From contig JAAAPE010000080.1 in assembly GCA_009908385.1 (NCBI GenBank), positions 1-46,030 of the forward strand: DNA of 46,030 nt. Direction: 5' to 3'. Below the pieces are notes generated by a model. The model saw only the letters and a list, made by a program, of their open reading frames with translations. It ran no database searches and was not told the origin of the DNA. Positions 9,275 through 17,412 of this stretch are shown in pieces. The position numbers were made by a program, and so were the translations under genes. Positions within the stretch are counted from its first letter, which is position 1. Every line of letters begins with the position of its first letter. The DNA is from Gammaproteobacteria bacterium (GTDB lineage Bacteria > Pseudomonadota > Gammaproteobacteria > Xanthomonadales > Wenzhouxiangellaceae).

Positions 9275-9907
9275 ATGAACGAACCGAACGAACCGCCTCA
9301 CGACGACAACGACGACAGCCAGAGCGGCCCGGTCAAGGAGATGTTTCTCCTGGCGGCGCTCTACCTGCCGCTGGGCTTCTTCCTGTGGTTCTTCATGGCC
9401 AGCGGGCTCATGTTCCCGACCTCCCGGCTGGTCGAATGGCTGCTGACCGGCCTGTTCCCCGATCTGTTCGAGCGGGTGGTCCAGCTCGGCTACCGGTTCG
9501 AGATACAGACCGGCGTCGTCATGCCGCAGCGCGTCGAGGGGCGCGTGGCCGCGCTCAACCTCGACATCAACCCCATGATTTACGCCTGGGGCATGGCCCT
9601 GCTGTTCGGGCTGATCATGGCCACGCCCCTGCGGCTGTCGCAGCGCTTGATACAGCTGGTGGCCTCGCTGGCGATCGTGACCCTCGTGACCACCTGGGGC
9701 GTGTTCTGGGAGGTCTGGCGGGACCTGGCCTTCCTGTTCGGCCCGCAGGCGGCGTCGGCCGTCCAGACCGCCGGGCTGTCGCCCACGGCCATCGCGCTGT
9801 GCTACCAGCTGGGCTACCTGGTGCTGCCGGGCGTGGTGCCCATCGCGGCCTGGATCCTGATGAATCGCCCCTTCATCGAACGACTGGTCCGCCATCGTCG
9901 ATTCTGA
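9275..9907 (+). CDS. Polytopic membrane protein, possibly exosortase-associated type
   Basis: The 210-residue protein has an acidic, disordered N-terminus (MNEPNEPPHDDNDD) and four hydrophobic segments at about residues 23-48, 101-120, 125-155 and 172-197. Between the first two lies a soluble stretch ending in the conserved-looking LDINPMIYAWGMALLFGL. This arrangement reminds me of the small membrane proteins that accompany exosortase H, but I cannot confirm this. No exosortase and no IPTL- or PEP-CTERM sorting signal is visible in the window. It lies 9 bases after purL and may be co-transcribed; the type II secretion cluster follows. Confidence 0.6.
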   Translation: MNEPNEPPHDDNDDSQSGPVKEMFLLAALYLPLGFFLWFFMASGLMFPTSRLVEWLLTGLFPDLFERVVQLGYRFEIQTGVVMPQRVEGRVAALNLDINPMIYAWGMALLFGLIMATPLRLSQRLIQLVASLAIVTLVTTWGVFWEVWRDLAFLFGPQAASAVQTAGLSPTAIALCYQLGYLVLPGVVPIAAWILMNRPFIERLVRHRRF

Positions 9908-9974
9908 ACCGACGGGCCCGTGCATTGTCTGTTTGAGACGTGTATCACGCGGCCGTCGCCCCGGCCTTCACCGC

Positions 9975-9980
9975 TATAAT
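9975..9980 (+). promoter_or_regulatory. Possible -10 element for the type II secretion cluster
   Basis: TATAAT lies 10 bases before the preferred gspE start at 9991, in the 83-base gap after the membrane protein gene. No -35 hexamer is seen at 16-19 bases upstream. If used, the leader of the mRNA would be only a few bases long. Confidence 0.4.
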
Positions 9981-9990
9981 CGGGACGGAT

Positions 9991-11748
9991 ATGGAAACTG
10001 AAGCGCTCACAGCCACCGACGATACCGAGCTTCTGCCGAGCGTCGGCGACCACCTGGAGGACCGGGCGGCCGAACTGTGCCGGCTGATGATCGATCAGGA
10101 GCGCCTGCGCGAGGAGGACCTCCAGCGCGCGAAGGCCTACCGCGAACAGCACGGCGGCAACCTGCTGACCCTCCTGGTCCGCCTGGGGTTGGTGTCCGAA
10201 CGCGATCTCGCCCGCGCCCAGTCCGAGCTGCTGGGCATCGAGCTGGTGACCGAAAAGGACTACCCCGAGACCGCGCCGCAGGTCGAGTCGATCTCGGTCC
10301 GCTACATGAAGCAGCAGCACCTGGTGCCGATCCGGATCGACGACGACGCCATCGACGTCGTCATGGCCGACCCTTGCGACGAGTTCGCGCTACGCGCCAT
10401 CGGCATGGCCACCGGCCGCGAAGTGCATCCGCAGGTCGGCGTGACCTCGGAAATCGACAACACCATCGAGCGTTATTTCGGCGGTGGCAAATCGGCCATG
10501 GGGCAGATCGCCGAGCACCTCGGCAGCGAGGGTGGCGGCGAGGACGACGAGGAGGATGTCGAGCACCTGCGCGACCTCGCTTCCGAGGCGCCGGTCATCC
10601 GTGTGGTCAACCTGATTCTCCAGCGCGCGGTCGAATCGCGCGCATCCGACATCCATATCGAGCCCTTCGAGAACCGGTTGAAGGTGCGCTACCGAATCGA
10701 CGGCGTGCTGCAGGAGGTCGAGGCGCCGCCGGCCCGATCGACCGCGGCGGTCATTTCGCGCGTGAAGATCATGGCGCGGCTCAACATCGCCGAGCGGCGG
10801 CTGCCGCAGGACGGCCGCATCATGCATCGCGTCGGCGGCAAGGAGCTCGACCTGCGCGTGTCGACCGTGCCGACCGCGCACGGCGAGTCCGTGGTGATGC
10901 GTATTCTCGACCGCGAGGCCGTGGTGCTGGATTTCGCCAGCCTGGGCTTTGCCGATGACGTTCAGAAGCGCTTCGTACACGAGCTCGAGGTGCCGCACGG
11001 CATCATCCTGGTCACCGGGCCGACCGGCTCCGGCAAGACCACCACGCTCTACACCGCGCTGTCGAGGCTCAACACGCCCGAGCGCAAGATCATCACCGTC
11101 GAGGATCCGGTCGAGTACCAGCTCGAGGGCGTCAACCAGATCCAGGCCAAGTCCTCGATCGGCCTCGACTTCGCCCGTGCGCTGCGCTCGATTGTCCGCC
11201 AGGACCCCGATGTAATCATGATCGGGGAAATGCGCGATCTCGAGACGGCCAAGATCGCCATCCAGTCGGCGCTGACCGGCCACCTGGTGCTTTCGACCCT
11301 GCATACCAACGACGCCGCCGGCGGCGTGACCCGAATGATCGACATGGGCGTCGAGGATTACCTGCTGACTTCGACCGTCAACGCGATCATGGCCCAGCGC
11401 CTGGTGCGCCGGCTCGATCCGGAAACGATGGAAGCCTACGAGGTCCTGCCCGAAATGATCGAGGAGCTCGGCCTCGAGCGGCTGACCGACGAGCGGCCCA
11501 TCCGGCTCTATCGTCCGGGCAGCTCCGAGGCCAGCCCGACGGGCTACCGCGGACGGACAGGTATTCACGAGCTGCTTGTGCTGACCGAAGAGATCAGGCG
11601 CATGGTCATGAAGCACGCCACCTCGACCGAAATCGAGAAGCAAGCCCGCAATGAGGGCATGCGCACGATGTACGAGGACGGCCTCAAGAAAGCCTTGCAG
11701 GGCGTCACCTCGGCCGAGGAAGTGCTGCGCGTGACGCAAGAAGCATGA
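9991..11748 (+). CDS. gspE: Type II secretion ATPase GspE (XpsE type), lacking the zinc tetracysteine
   Basis: The hexameric cytoplasmic ATPase powers pseudopilus growth. From the ATG at 9991 it is 585 residues: an N-terminal MshEN-like domain (about 15-140), then the ATPase core. Walker A is GPTGSGKT at residues 343-350, Walker B is IMIGEMRDLE near 410, and the His box and closing GYRGRTGIHELL segment are present. Most GspE proteins carry a CxxC...CxxC zinc motif in the segment after LVRRL. Here the equivalent stretches read LDPETMEAYEV and YRPGSSEASPTGY, with no cysteine. The start at 9991 is preferred over a GTG at 9940 that would add 17 non-conserved residues. Confidence 0.93.
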   Translation: METEALTATDDTELLPSVGDHLEDRAAELCRLMIDQERLREEDLQRAKAYREQHGGNLLTLLVRLGLVSERDLARAQSELLGIELVTEKDYPETAPQVESISVRYMKQQHLVPIRIDDDAIDVVMADPCDEFALRAIGMATGREVHPQVGVTSEIDNTIERYFGGGKSAMGQIAEHLGSEGGGEDDEEDVEHLRDLASEAPVIRVVNLILQRAVESRASDIHIEPFENRLKVRYRIDGVLQEVEAPPARSTAAVISRVKIMARLNIAERRLPQDGRIMHRVGGKELDLRVSTVPTAHGESVVMRILDREAVVLDFASLGFADDVQKRFVHELEVPHGIILVTGPTGSGKTTTLYTALSRLNTPERKIITVEDPVEYQLEGVNQIQAKSSIGLDFARALRSIVRQDPDVIMIGEMRDLETAKIAIQSALTGHLVLSTLHTNDAAGGVTRMIDMGVEDYLLTSTVNAIMAQRLVRRLDPETMEAYEVLPEMIEELGLERLTDERPIRLYRPGSSEASPTGYRGRTGIHELLVLTEEIRRMVMKHATSTEIEKQARNEGMRTMYEDGLKKALQGVTSAEEVLRVTQEA

Positions 11749-11759
11749 TGGATACCAGC

Positions 11760-11850
11760 AAATTCGAAATTCGAAATCCGAAATTCGAAATGCAGCCCCG
11801 AAGGCTGGCGGACGACTGTTTCGGATTTGTTGCTTCGAATTTCGTGCTTC
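11760..11850 (+). repeat. TTCGAAAT-word imperfect palindrome between gspE and gspF
   Basis: The left arm (11760-11791) is made of overlapping CGAAATTCGAA words (perfect at 11765-11775 and 11779-11789). The right arm (11818-11850) carries the reverse complement TTCGAATTTCG at 11834-11844. The middle contains a small CAGCC/GGCTG hairpin (11793-11807). It starts about 12 bases after the gspE stop and ends just before the gspF ribosome binding site. A related, longer element is at 40721-40863. Confidence 0.85.
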
Positions 11851-11868
11851 ACCCGGAGGGTGTCCAAG

Positions 11869-13080
11869 TTGCCTTTGTTTGAGTACAAGGCCGTTACCCC
11901 GGCCGGCGAGACGATGACCGGCGAGATGGACGCGCCGAGCAAGGATCTCGTCATCGCCCACCTGCAGGAGTCGGGCAATATCCCGGTTTCGGCCAAGGAG
12001 GTCGGCTCCGGTTTTCGCCTGTCGGCCCTGTTGCGGGGGCGGCAGGGTCTCAAGCAGGCCGAGATCGGTGATCTTACCCAGCAGCTTGCCACGCTGCTCG
12101 GCGCGGGCCTGCCGCTCGATCGTTCGCTAGGCATCCTGGCCGAACTGGCGGAAAACGACCGGGTCCAGGGGACGGTCGAGAAAATCCGCAACCGGGTCCG
12201 CGAAGGCGGCTCGCTGTCCGAGGCGCTGGAGGAGCGCCACGGCGTTTTCTCGCGTTTCTACATCAACATGGTCCGCGCCGGCGAGATCGGGGGCTCCCTC
12301 GACAACACGCTCGCGCGCATGGCCGAGTACCTGGAACGCTCGAAGGAGCTCAAGGATTCCGTCATCTCGGCGATGATCTACCCGGCGCTGCTGGTGCTGC
12401 TGGCGGTCGCATCGCTGATCCTCCTGATGGGCTACGTGATTCCGCAGTTCGCGCCGATGTTCGAGGAGTTCGGCGGTGAGCTGCCGCTGCTGACCAAGAT
12501 CGTGATGGTCGTCGGTGCCGCGCTTCAGCATTACTGGTGGGCGATGCTCGGCGCGGTGCTGGTGGTCGTGCTCTGGTTCCGTGGGCAGATGCGGCGCCCG
12601 GCCTCGCGTCGGCGCTGGGACCGGCGATTCCTGCACATGAAGGGCGTCGGCGACGTCATCGCCAAGATGGAAACGGCGCGTCTGGCGCGCACCTCGGGCA
12701 CCCTGCTGATCAACGGTGTGCCGCTTTTGTCGGCACTTTCCATCGCCAAGAATGTCATGACCAATACGGTTCTCGGCGACGACGTCGCGGAGGCGGCCAA
12801 GCAGGTCAAGACCGGCACGCCCATGACGCGGGCCCTGGCGACCAACGAGAACTTTCCGCGCCTGGCGCTGCAGATGATCAATGTCGGCGAGGAAACCGGC
12901 AAGCTTGACGAGATGCTTCTGAAGGTCGCCGATACCTATGATCGCGAGGTGCGCACGACCATCGACCGGCTCATGGCACTGCTCGTGCCGCTGCTGACCC
13001 TGGGGCTGGCGCTCGTCATCGGCGTGATCGTGATGTCGGTGCTCATGGCCATTCTCAGCATCAACGAACTGGTGGCCTGA
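11869..13080 (+). CDS. gspF: Type II secretion inner-membrane platform protein GspF
   Basis: This 403-residue polytopic protein has two T2SF domains and three strong membrane segments, at about residues 165-190, 222-240 and 375-398. It anchors the assembly platform and contacts GspE and GspL. The start is taken as TTG at 11869, giving MPLFEYKAVTPAG, the normal beginning of GspF. A GGAGG at 11855-11859 is well spaced for this start, whereas the GTG at 11860 is too close to it. A repeat element separates it from gspE, which is unusual in an otherwise tight cluster. Confidence 0.93.
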   Translation: MPLFEYKAVTPAGETMTGEMDAPSKDLVIAHLQESGNIPVSAKEVGSGFRLSALLRGRQGLKQAEIGDLTQQLATLLGAGLPLDRSLGILAELAENDRVQGTVEKIRNRVREGGSLSEALEERHGVFSRFYINMVRAGEIGGSLDNTLARMAEYLERSKELKDSVISAMIYPALLVLLAVASLILLMGYVIPQFAPMFEEFGGELPLLTKIVMVVGAALQHYWWAMLGAVLVVVLWFRGQMRRPASRRRWDRRFLHMKGVGDVIAKMETARLARTSGTLLINGVPLLSALSIAKNVMTNTVLGDDVAEAAKQVKTGTPMTRALATNENFPRLALQMINVGEETGKLDEMLLKVADTYDREVRTTIDRLMALLVPLLTLGLALVIGVIVMSVLMAILSINELVA

Positions 13081-13135
13081 AGGCCGCGGTTTCCACCCAC
13101 TGTCATTCGCCCGTACCGGGCCGGAGGAAAACTGG

Positions 13136-13546
13136 ATGTACAAGGCTTCGAACAATGCCGGCTTCTCGCTGATCGAGCTGCTGGTCGTGTTGATCATTCT
13201 GGGCCTCATCGCGGGCCTGGTCGTTCCCAACATCATGCAGCGTGGCGAGGACGCCAAGGTGCGCGCGGCGGAAGCCGAGGTGCAGCGTCTGTCGATGGCC
13301 GTCGACGAGTTCTACCTCGACAACGGCCGGCCGCCCAACGAGTTACGCCAGCTGATCGAAAAGCCCGGCAATGCCAGCAACTGGAACGGACCCTACGTCA
13401 ACGACTCTAACCTGAATGATCCCTGGGACAACGCCTACCAGTACCGCTATCCGGGTGAACACCGGTCCTTCGATATCTGGTCCCACGGCGCTGACGGTTC
13501 GCCGGGGGGCGAAGGGCCCAACTCCGATATCAGGAACTGGGATTGA
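13136..13546 (+). CDS. gspG: Major pseudopilin GspG
   Basis: The 136-residue prepilin has a short basic leader ending at G9, cleaved and N-methylated at F10 by the prepilin peptidase. The cleavage motif is GFSLIELLVVLIILG with the conserved glutamate at +5 (E14). The C-terminal segment GADGSPGGEGPNSDIRNW corresponds to the calcium-binding loop of GspG. It forms the shaft of the pseudopilus. A GGAGGAAAA ribosome binding site precedes the ATG. Confidence 0.95.
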   Translation: MYKASNNAGFSLIELLVVLIILGLIAGLVVPNIMQRGEDAKVRAAEAEVQRLSMAVDEFYLDNGRPPNELRQLIEKPGNASNWNGPYVNDSNLNDPWDNAYQYRYPGEHRSFDIWSHGADGSPGGEGPNSDIRNWD

Positions 13547-13550
13547 GTTG

Positions 13551-13700
13551 GATACGGGTTCCGGGTGCCAGGTTTCAGGATCGAGCTGATGAGTTCGGGA
13601 GGACCGCGTTCGCTGCGACCGGCTCCGCGCTCGAGACACCGATCGACCGCCCGGTATTCCGAAGGAGGTCCCGGATCTTCGCTTCGCTCGTCCGGGACGC
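13551..13700 (+). repeat. Repeat-like insertion covering the gspG-gspH junction
   Basis: It begins 4 bases after the gspG stop with a run of near-repeated words (GGGTTCCGGGTGCCAGGTTTCAGG-like, 13557-13580). It ends with a perfect 8-base inverted repeat, GTCCCGGA at 13668-13675 and TCCGGGAC at 13691-13698, around a 15-base loop made of TCGCT-like words. A full Shine-Dalgarno match AAGGAGGT (13662-13669) lies at the foot of the hairpin but has no start codon in frame behind it. The words resemble those in the other non-coding elements of this window. Confidence 0.6.
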
Positions 13701-14152
13701 CGGCGCGACATAATCGCGCGGGCGGGTTCAGCCTGATCGAGCTGATGGTGGTCATGGTGCTCGTCGCCATGCTCTTCGCGGTGATCGGCGTGTCGCTGAC
13801 GCGCTCCATCGGCGGTGCGGAGATCCGCAACGCCGCGCGCGAGATCACCGCCGGCCTCCGCCATACCCGGGGTCAGGCGATCGTCAAGCGCCAGGCGCAG
13901 GTCTTCCAGGTCGACGCCGACGCGCGCACCTGGCAGGCCGCCGGACGCGAAGCGGTCAAGCTGCCCGACGATCTGGAGATCACGCTCGAGACCGCGCGCT
14001 CGGAGATGACCGGCGAGAACGCCGGCGGCATCCGGTTCTTTCCCGACGGCGCTTCGACCGGAGGCAGCATCAAGCTGCTCGCACAGGAGCGCGAATGGGT
14101 GATCAACGTCGGCTGGCTGACCGGTGAGGTCAGCATCGACGAGGAGTTTTGA
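13589..14152 (+). CDS. gspH: Minor pseudopilin GspH with an abnormally long leader
   Basis: The prepilin motif GFSLIELMVVMVLVAMLF and the downstream GspH-like domain (GAEIRNAAREITAGLRHTRGQAIVKRQ) identify this minor pseudopilin of the tip complex. The oddity is the start. The nearest in-frame ATG is at 13589, which gives a 46-residue, Arg/Ser/Pro-rich leader before the cleavage glycine, where fewer than about 25 is usual. The leader is translated from the repeat-like insertion at 13551-13700. No closer ATG, GTG or TTG exists in frame. An ATG-free start or a decayed start region are alternatives. The stop overlaps the gspI start. Confidence 0.8.
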   Translation: MSSGGPRSLRPAPRSRHRSTARYSEGGPGSSLRSSGTPARHNRAGGFSLIELMVVMVLVAMLFAVIGVSLTRSIGGAEIRNAAREITAGLRHTRGQAIVKRQAQVFQVDADARTWQAAGREAVKLPDDLEITLETARSEMTGENAGGIRFFPDGASTGGSIKLLAQEREWVINVGWLTGEVSIDEEF

Positions 14153-14637
14153 TGAGTCTGGCAGGACACGACGATCCGGATCGCGCACGGTTCCCGGTGG
14201 CGGCCTGCCGGCGGAGCCGGCAGGCCGGCTTCACCCTGATCGAGGTGATGGCGGCCTTCATGGTCTTCTCCCTGCTGTTCGGTGTCGTGCTGCAGATTCT
14301 CTCGACTTCGGTCGGCAATACGCGCATGTCGGGCGACTACACGCAGGCGGCGCTGTGGGCCCAGTCCAGGCTCGATACCGTCGGGCTGGAAAGCATGATC
14401 GAGCCGGGCGTGACCCGGGGCGATTTCGACGACCGTTTTTCCTGGACGATGGAGGTCGAGGAAACCGCCGTGGCCGACGGCCGCGGGCTCGACGCGCAGG
14501 AAGGACTGCCCATCGTCCTCTACCATATCCGGCTGACGGTGGAATGGGGCGAAGGCAACCGTGGCCGGCAGGCGGTCTTCGAAACCATGCGCTCGGTCGA
14601 TACTCACTGGCAAGAACGGCAGCGGGGTCGGCAATGA
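14152..14637 (+). CDS. gspI: Minor pseudopilin GspI
   Basis: The 161-residue minor pseudopilin has the cleavage motif QAGFTLIEVMAAFMVFSLL with F27 as the mature first residue and E at +5. The ATG at 14152 overlaps the gspH stop (TGATG). The 26-residue leader is long for a pseudopilin, and its last ten codons (AACRRSRQAG) are encoded by a strong palindrome at 14201-14227. GspI nucleates the tip complex with GspJ and GspK. Its stop overlaps the gspJ start. Confidence 0.9.
   Translation: MSLAGHDDPDRARFPVAACRRSRQAGFTLIEVMAAFMVFSLLFGVVLQILSTSVGNTRMSGDYTQAALWAQSRLDTVGLESMIEPGVTRGDFDDRFSWTMEVEETAVADGRGLDAQEGLPIVLYHIRLTVEWGEGNRGRQAVFETMRSVDTHWQERQRGRQ
14201..14227 (+). repeat. 12-bp perfect palindrome inside the gspI leader
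   Basis: CGGCCTGCCGGC is followed by the 3-base loop GGA and then by its exact reverse complement GCCGGCAGGCCG. It codes for the basic end of the GspI leader, directly before the prepilin cleavage site. Confidence 0.9.
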
Positions 14638-15338
14638 TCATGCAGCGGCATCGCGGCTTCACCCTCATCGAGGTGCTGCTGGCCGTCTCCCTGGTGGCGA
14701 TCATCATGGCGATGGCCTACGGTGGCTTCCGCGCCAGCGTGCGCGCGACGCGCTCGGGCGAGGCGGTGATCGAACAGACCAACCGGCTGCGGGTGGTCCA
14801 GCAGTTCGTGCGTCGTCAGCTCATGCAGACCCGCTCGCTGGTCATCGAGCAGATGGAGGATGGCCAGGCGATCCGGTTCGAGGGCGACCGCGACTTCGTG
14901 CGCTTCGTCGCGCCCCTGCCGGGCTACCTCAGCTACGGTGGCCCCTACGTGCAGCAGCTCAGCCTGGAGCGCGGCGAGGACGGGCAGGAGCTGGTCTTCT
15001 ACTACGCGATGCTCAACGGCTACGAGGACGGCGCCCTGGAGGCGACCACCGACGGGGTCGTGCTCATGGAAGGCCTCGAGGACGCCGAGTTCATCTTCCT
15101 CGACGTCGACGAGCGCGGCGAGGAGACCTTCTGGAGCGACTTCTGGGAATACCCCGAGCGCCTGCCGCTCGCGGTCGGCTTGCTCGCCGACCTGAACAGC
15201 GAACGTGGCCTGGCCTGGCCGGACCTGATCGCCCCGGTGATGATCGACTCCAGCCATACGCAGCGCGACCGCACGATCCGGCGCGCCAGCGACATGATCC
15301 TGCAGCGCAGTCGCGGAAGCGACCGGGGGCGTCGTTGA
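14634..15338 (+). CDS. gspJ: Minor pseudopilin GspJ
   Basis: The 234-residue protein has a short leader (MIMQRHRG) and the cleavage motif GFTLIEVLLAVSLVAIIMA, cut after G8. The large soluble domain carries the GspJ segment QFVRRQLMQ and the strand-rich part from RFVAPLPGY to LVFYYAML. It forms the pseudopilus tip with GspI and GspK. The ATG overlaps the gspI stop (ATGA); an internal ATG at 14640 is a near-equal alternative. Confidence 0.93.
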   Translation: MIMQRHRGFTLIEVLLAVSLVAIIMAMAYGGFRASVRATRSGEAVIEQTNRLRVVQQFVRRQLMQTRSLVIEQMEDGQAIRFEGDRDFVRFVAPLPGYLSYGGPYVQQLSLERGEDGQELVFYYAMLNGYEDGALEATTDGVVLMEGLEDAEFIFLDVDERGEETFWSDFWEYPERLPLAVGLLADLNSERGLAWPDLIAPVMIDSSHTQRDRTIRRASDMILQRSRGSDRGRR

Positions 15339-16237
15339 GAACGCGATGGCCCCCGCGCCAGTCCGGCATCGCACTGATCGTGGTGCTGTGGATACTCGTG
15401 CTGCTGACCATCGTCGTCGGCGTGTACGCCGTGCTGGCGCGCACCGAGAGCATGCAGTCGCGTTTCCTCTTCGACACCACCATTGCCCGCTACGCTGCCG
15501 AAGCCGGCATCCACCGGGCTGCCTACGAGATGAGCAATCGCGACTGGGAAACGCGCTGGGTGCCCGACGGGCGTCCCTACGCCTTCAATTTCGGGGGTGC
15601 CGAGGTGGAAGTGCGCATCACCGACGAATCGGGCAAGATCGACATCAACCAGGCCGGCGCGGAACTTCTTTCCAACCTGTTCATCTCACGGGGTATGGAA
15701 GAGGCGGAGGCCTGGCATCTGGCCGACGCCATCGAGGACTGGCGCGACGCCGACGACCTGCCCCGGCTCTACGGCGCCGAGGAAGACGACTATTTCGCCG
15801 CAGGCTATCCTTACGGACCGGCCAACATGCCCTTCAGCTCGGTCGCGGAGCTGCAGCAGGTCATCGGAATGAGCTGGCAGCTGTTCCGCGACATCGAGCC
15901 GATGCTGACGGTCGATTCGACAAGCGGCGGTCGCGTCAATCCGGCGTTCGCCTCGGCCGACGTCCTGGCCACCATGCCCGAAATGGATCGCGAGTCGGCG
16001 CAACGCTTCGTCGAGGAACGGCAGACCTTCCACCCGGTCGACCAGCAGGCCCTGGCCTTGCCCGACGGGACCATGGTCAGCTTGCAAGGGGGTGGCCGGA
16101 CCTTTAGCATTCGCTCGCGGGCGACGCTGGACAGCGGTACCTGGAGTGAAGTGCAAGCCACGCTCGAATTGGGCGGGGACCATCGCGGTCGTCCGTTTCG
16201 GGTGCTGCGCTGGCGTGACAATGTCGAGGATCGATGA
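15335..16237 (+). CDS. gspK: Minor pseudopilin GspK
   Basis: The 300-residue protein has the leader MRTRWPPRQSG followed by IALIVVLWILVLLTIVVGVY. As usual for GspK, the conserved +5 glutamate is absent. The large C-terminal domain has the family segment ITDESGKIDINQA and the helical insert around LADAIEDWRDADDLPRLYGAEDD-like residues. It caps the pseudopilus tip. The start is TTG at 15335, overlapping the gspJ TGA (TTGA); the next start, a GTG at 15380, would remove the leader. Confidence 0.92.
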   Translation: MRTRWPPRQSGIALIVVLWILVLLTIVVGVYAVLARTESMQSRFLFDTTIARYAAEAGIHRAAYEMSNRDWETRWVPDGRPYAFNFGGAEVEVRITDESGKIDINQAGAELLSNLFISRGMEEAEAWHLADAIEDWRDADDLPRLYGAEEDDYFAAGYPYGPANMPFSSVAELQQVIGMSWQLFRDIEPMLTVDSTSGGRVNPAFASADVLATMPEMDRESAQRFVEERQTFHPVDQQALALPDGTMVSLQGGGRTFSIRSRATLDSGTWSEVQATLELGGDHRGRPFRVLRWRDNVEDR

Positions 16238-17412
16238 ATCAGAGTGCCATCAACGAATACTGGGGCAGCGTCGTTGCCCGCTACCGCGCCGGCCCGCTTC
16301 CGGGGTTCCTGAAATGGTGGCGCGGAGAACTGGCCGGCCTGCTGCCGTCGGGTCTGCGCCAGCGCATGATCCCGCCGCGGCCGGTGCTGTGGCTGGTGCC
16401 GGAGTCCGAAGGCGGCCGTCTGACCGTCTGGGCCGGCGGCGATTCGCCGACGCAGCGCGACAGCTTCGGCGCCGGAGAGGATGCCGGCCTGGTTCGCGAT
16501 CGCTGGCTCGAGCTGGTCGGTGATTTCGACGACGGGCTGCCCGAGATTCGCCTGTGCCTGCCCCCCGAAGACGTCCTGCGGTGCCCCGTCGAGCTGCCGC
16601 TGGCGGTGGAATCCAATCTCGACCAGGCGCTGAGCTATCAGCTCGACCAGCTCACTCCCTTCAGTGCCGACCAGGTCCTGTTCGATTACGACATCATCGA
16701 GCGCGACGCCGATCACGGCCGGCTGCGCCTCGATCTGCGGCTGGCCCTGCGCTCGCGTGTGGATGCGCTGACCGAGCGGCTCGACGCCATCGGCATCAGG
16801 CCGCACGCCATCGATTGCCTCGCCGACGACGGCGAGCATCCGGCCTGTGCCGGCTTCAATCTCCTGCCCGAGGATGATCGGCCCCGCTATGTCTACCGGC
16901 GCGCGCGCATCAACTGGGTGCTCGCCAGCGGGCTGGTGCTGGTGCTGGCGCTGGTCATGGTCGAGTCTCTCTGGCTGCGCCAGCAGACGGTCGACCAGCT
17001 CGAAACCGAGGTCGAGCAGCTGCGCAGCGAGGCCGACAGCGTGCTGGCGCTGCAGCGCGAGCTCGAAGACGCCCTGGCGGCGGCCAACTTCCTGGCCGAG
17101 CGCCGCCGGCGCCAGCCGGTCGCGGTGCAGGTGCTCGACGAGCTCACCCGGATACTTCCGGACGATATCTGGCTGCAGCAGATGCAGATGCGCGGCCAGG
17201 AGCTGCAGCTGCAGGGTCTGGCCGACGCGTCGCAGCGCCTCATCGGGCTGATCAACGAGTCGCCGCTGCTGGCCGACGCGGAGTTCCGCGGATCGATCAG
17301 TATCGACCCGGGCAGCGGGCGCGAACGCTTCAACGCCCAGGCCCGCATCGAAACGGCCCGCATCGAGACCGAAGGAGGCGAGCGTGCAGCTGCTGCCGGA
17401 TCTGGAGAATAA
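16234..17412 (+). CDS. gspL: Type II secretion protein GspL
   Basis: The 392-residue protein is bitopic. The cytoplasmic actin-like domain (about 1-225) recruits GspE. A single membrane helix lies at about 228-248 (WVLASGLVLVLALVMVESLW). A periplasmic part follows, with a coiled coil (about 250-300) and a ferredoxin-like domain. The ATG at 16234 overlaps the gspK stop. It overlaps gspM by 29 bases, so the pair is made together, fitting the GspL-GspM heterodimer. Confidence 0.9.
   Translation: MNQSAINEYWGSVVARYRAGPLPGFLKWWRGELAGLLPSGLRQRMIPPRPVLWLVPESEGGRLTVWAGGDSPTQRDSFGAGEDAGLVRDRWLELVGDFDDGLPEIRLCLPPEDVLRCPVELPLAVESNLDQALSYQLDQLTPFSADQVLFDYDIIERDADHGRLRLDLRLALRSRVDALTERLDAIGIRPHAIDCLADDGEHPACAGFNLLPEDDRPRYVYRRARINWVLASGLVLVLALVMVESLWLRQQTVDQLETEVEQLRSEADSVLALQRELEDALAAANFLAERRRRQPVAVQVLDELTRILPDDIWLQQMQMRGQELQLQGLADASQRLIGLINESPLLADAEFRGSISIDPGSGRERFNAQARIETARIETEGGERAAAAGSGE

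Noticed and set aside
9933-9980. TTGAGA as the -35 of the TATAAT before gspE
   Set aside because: The spacing is 36 bases, far outside the 16-19 range.
9940-9990. Upstream GTG start for gspE
   Set aside because: It would translate the TATAAT region into a non-conserved extension; the ATG at 9991 fits the family start.
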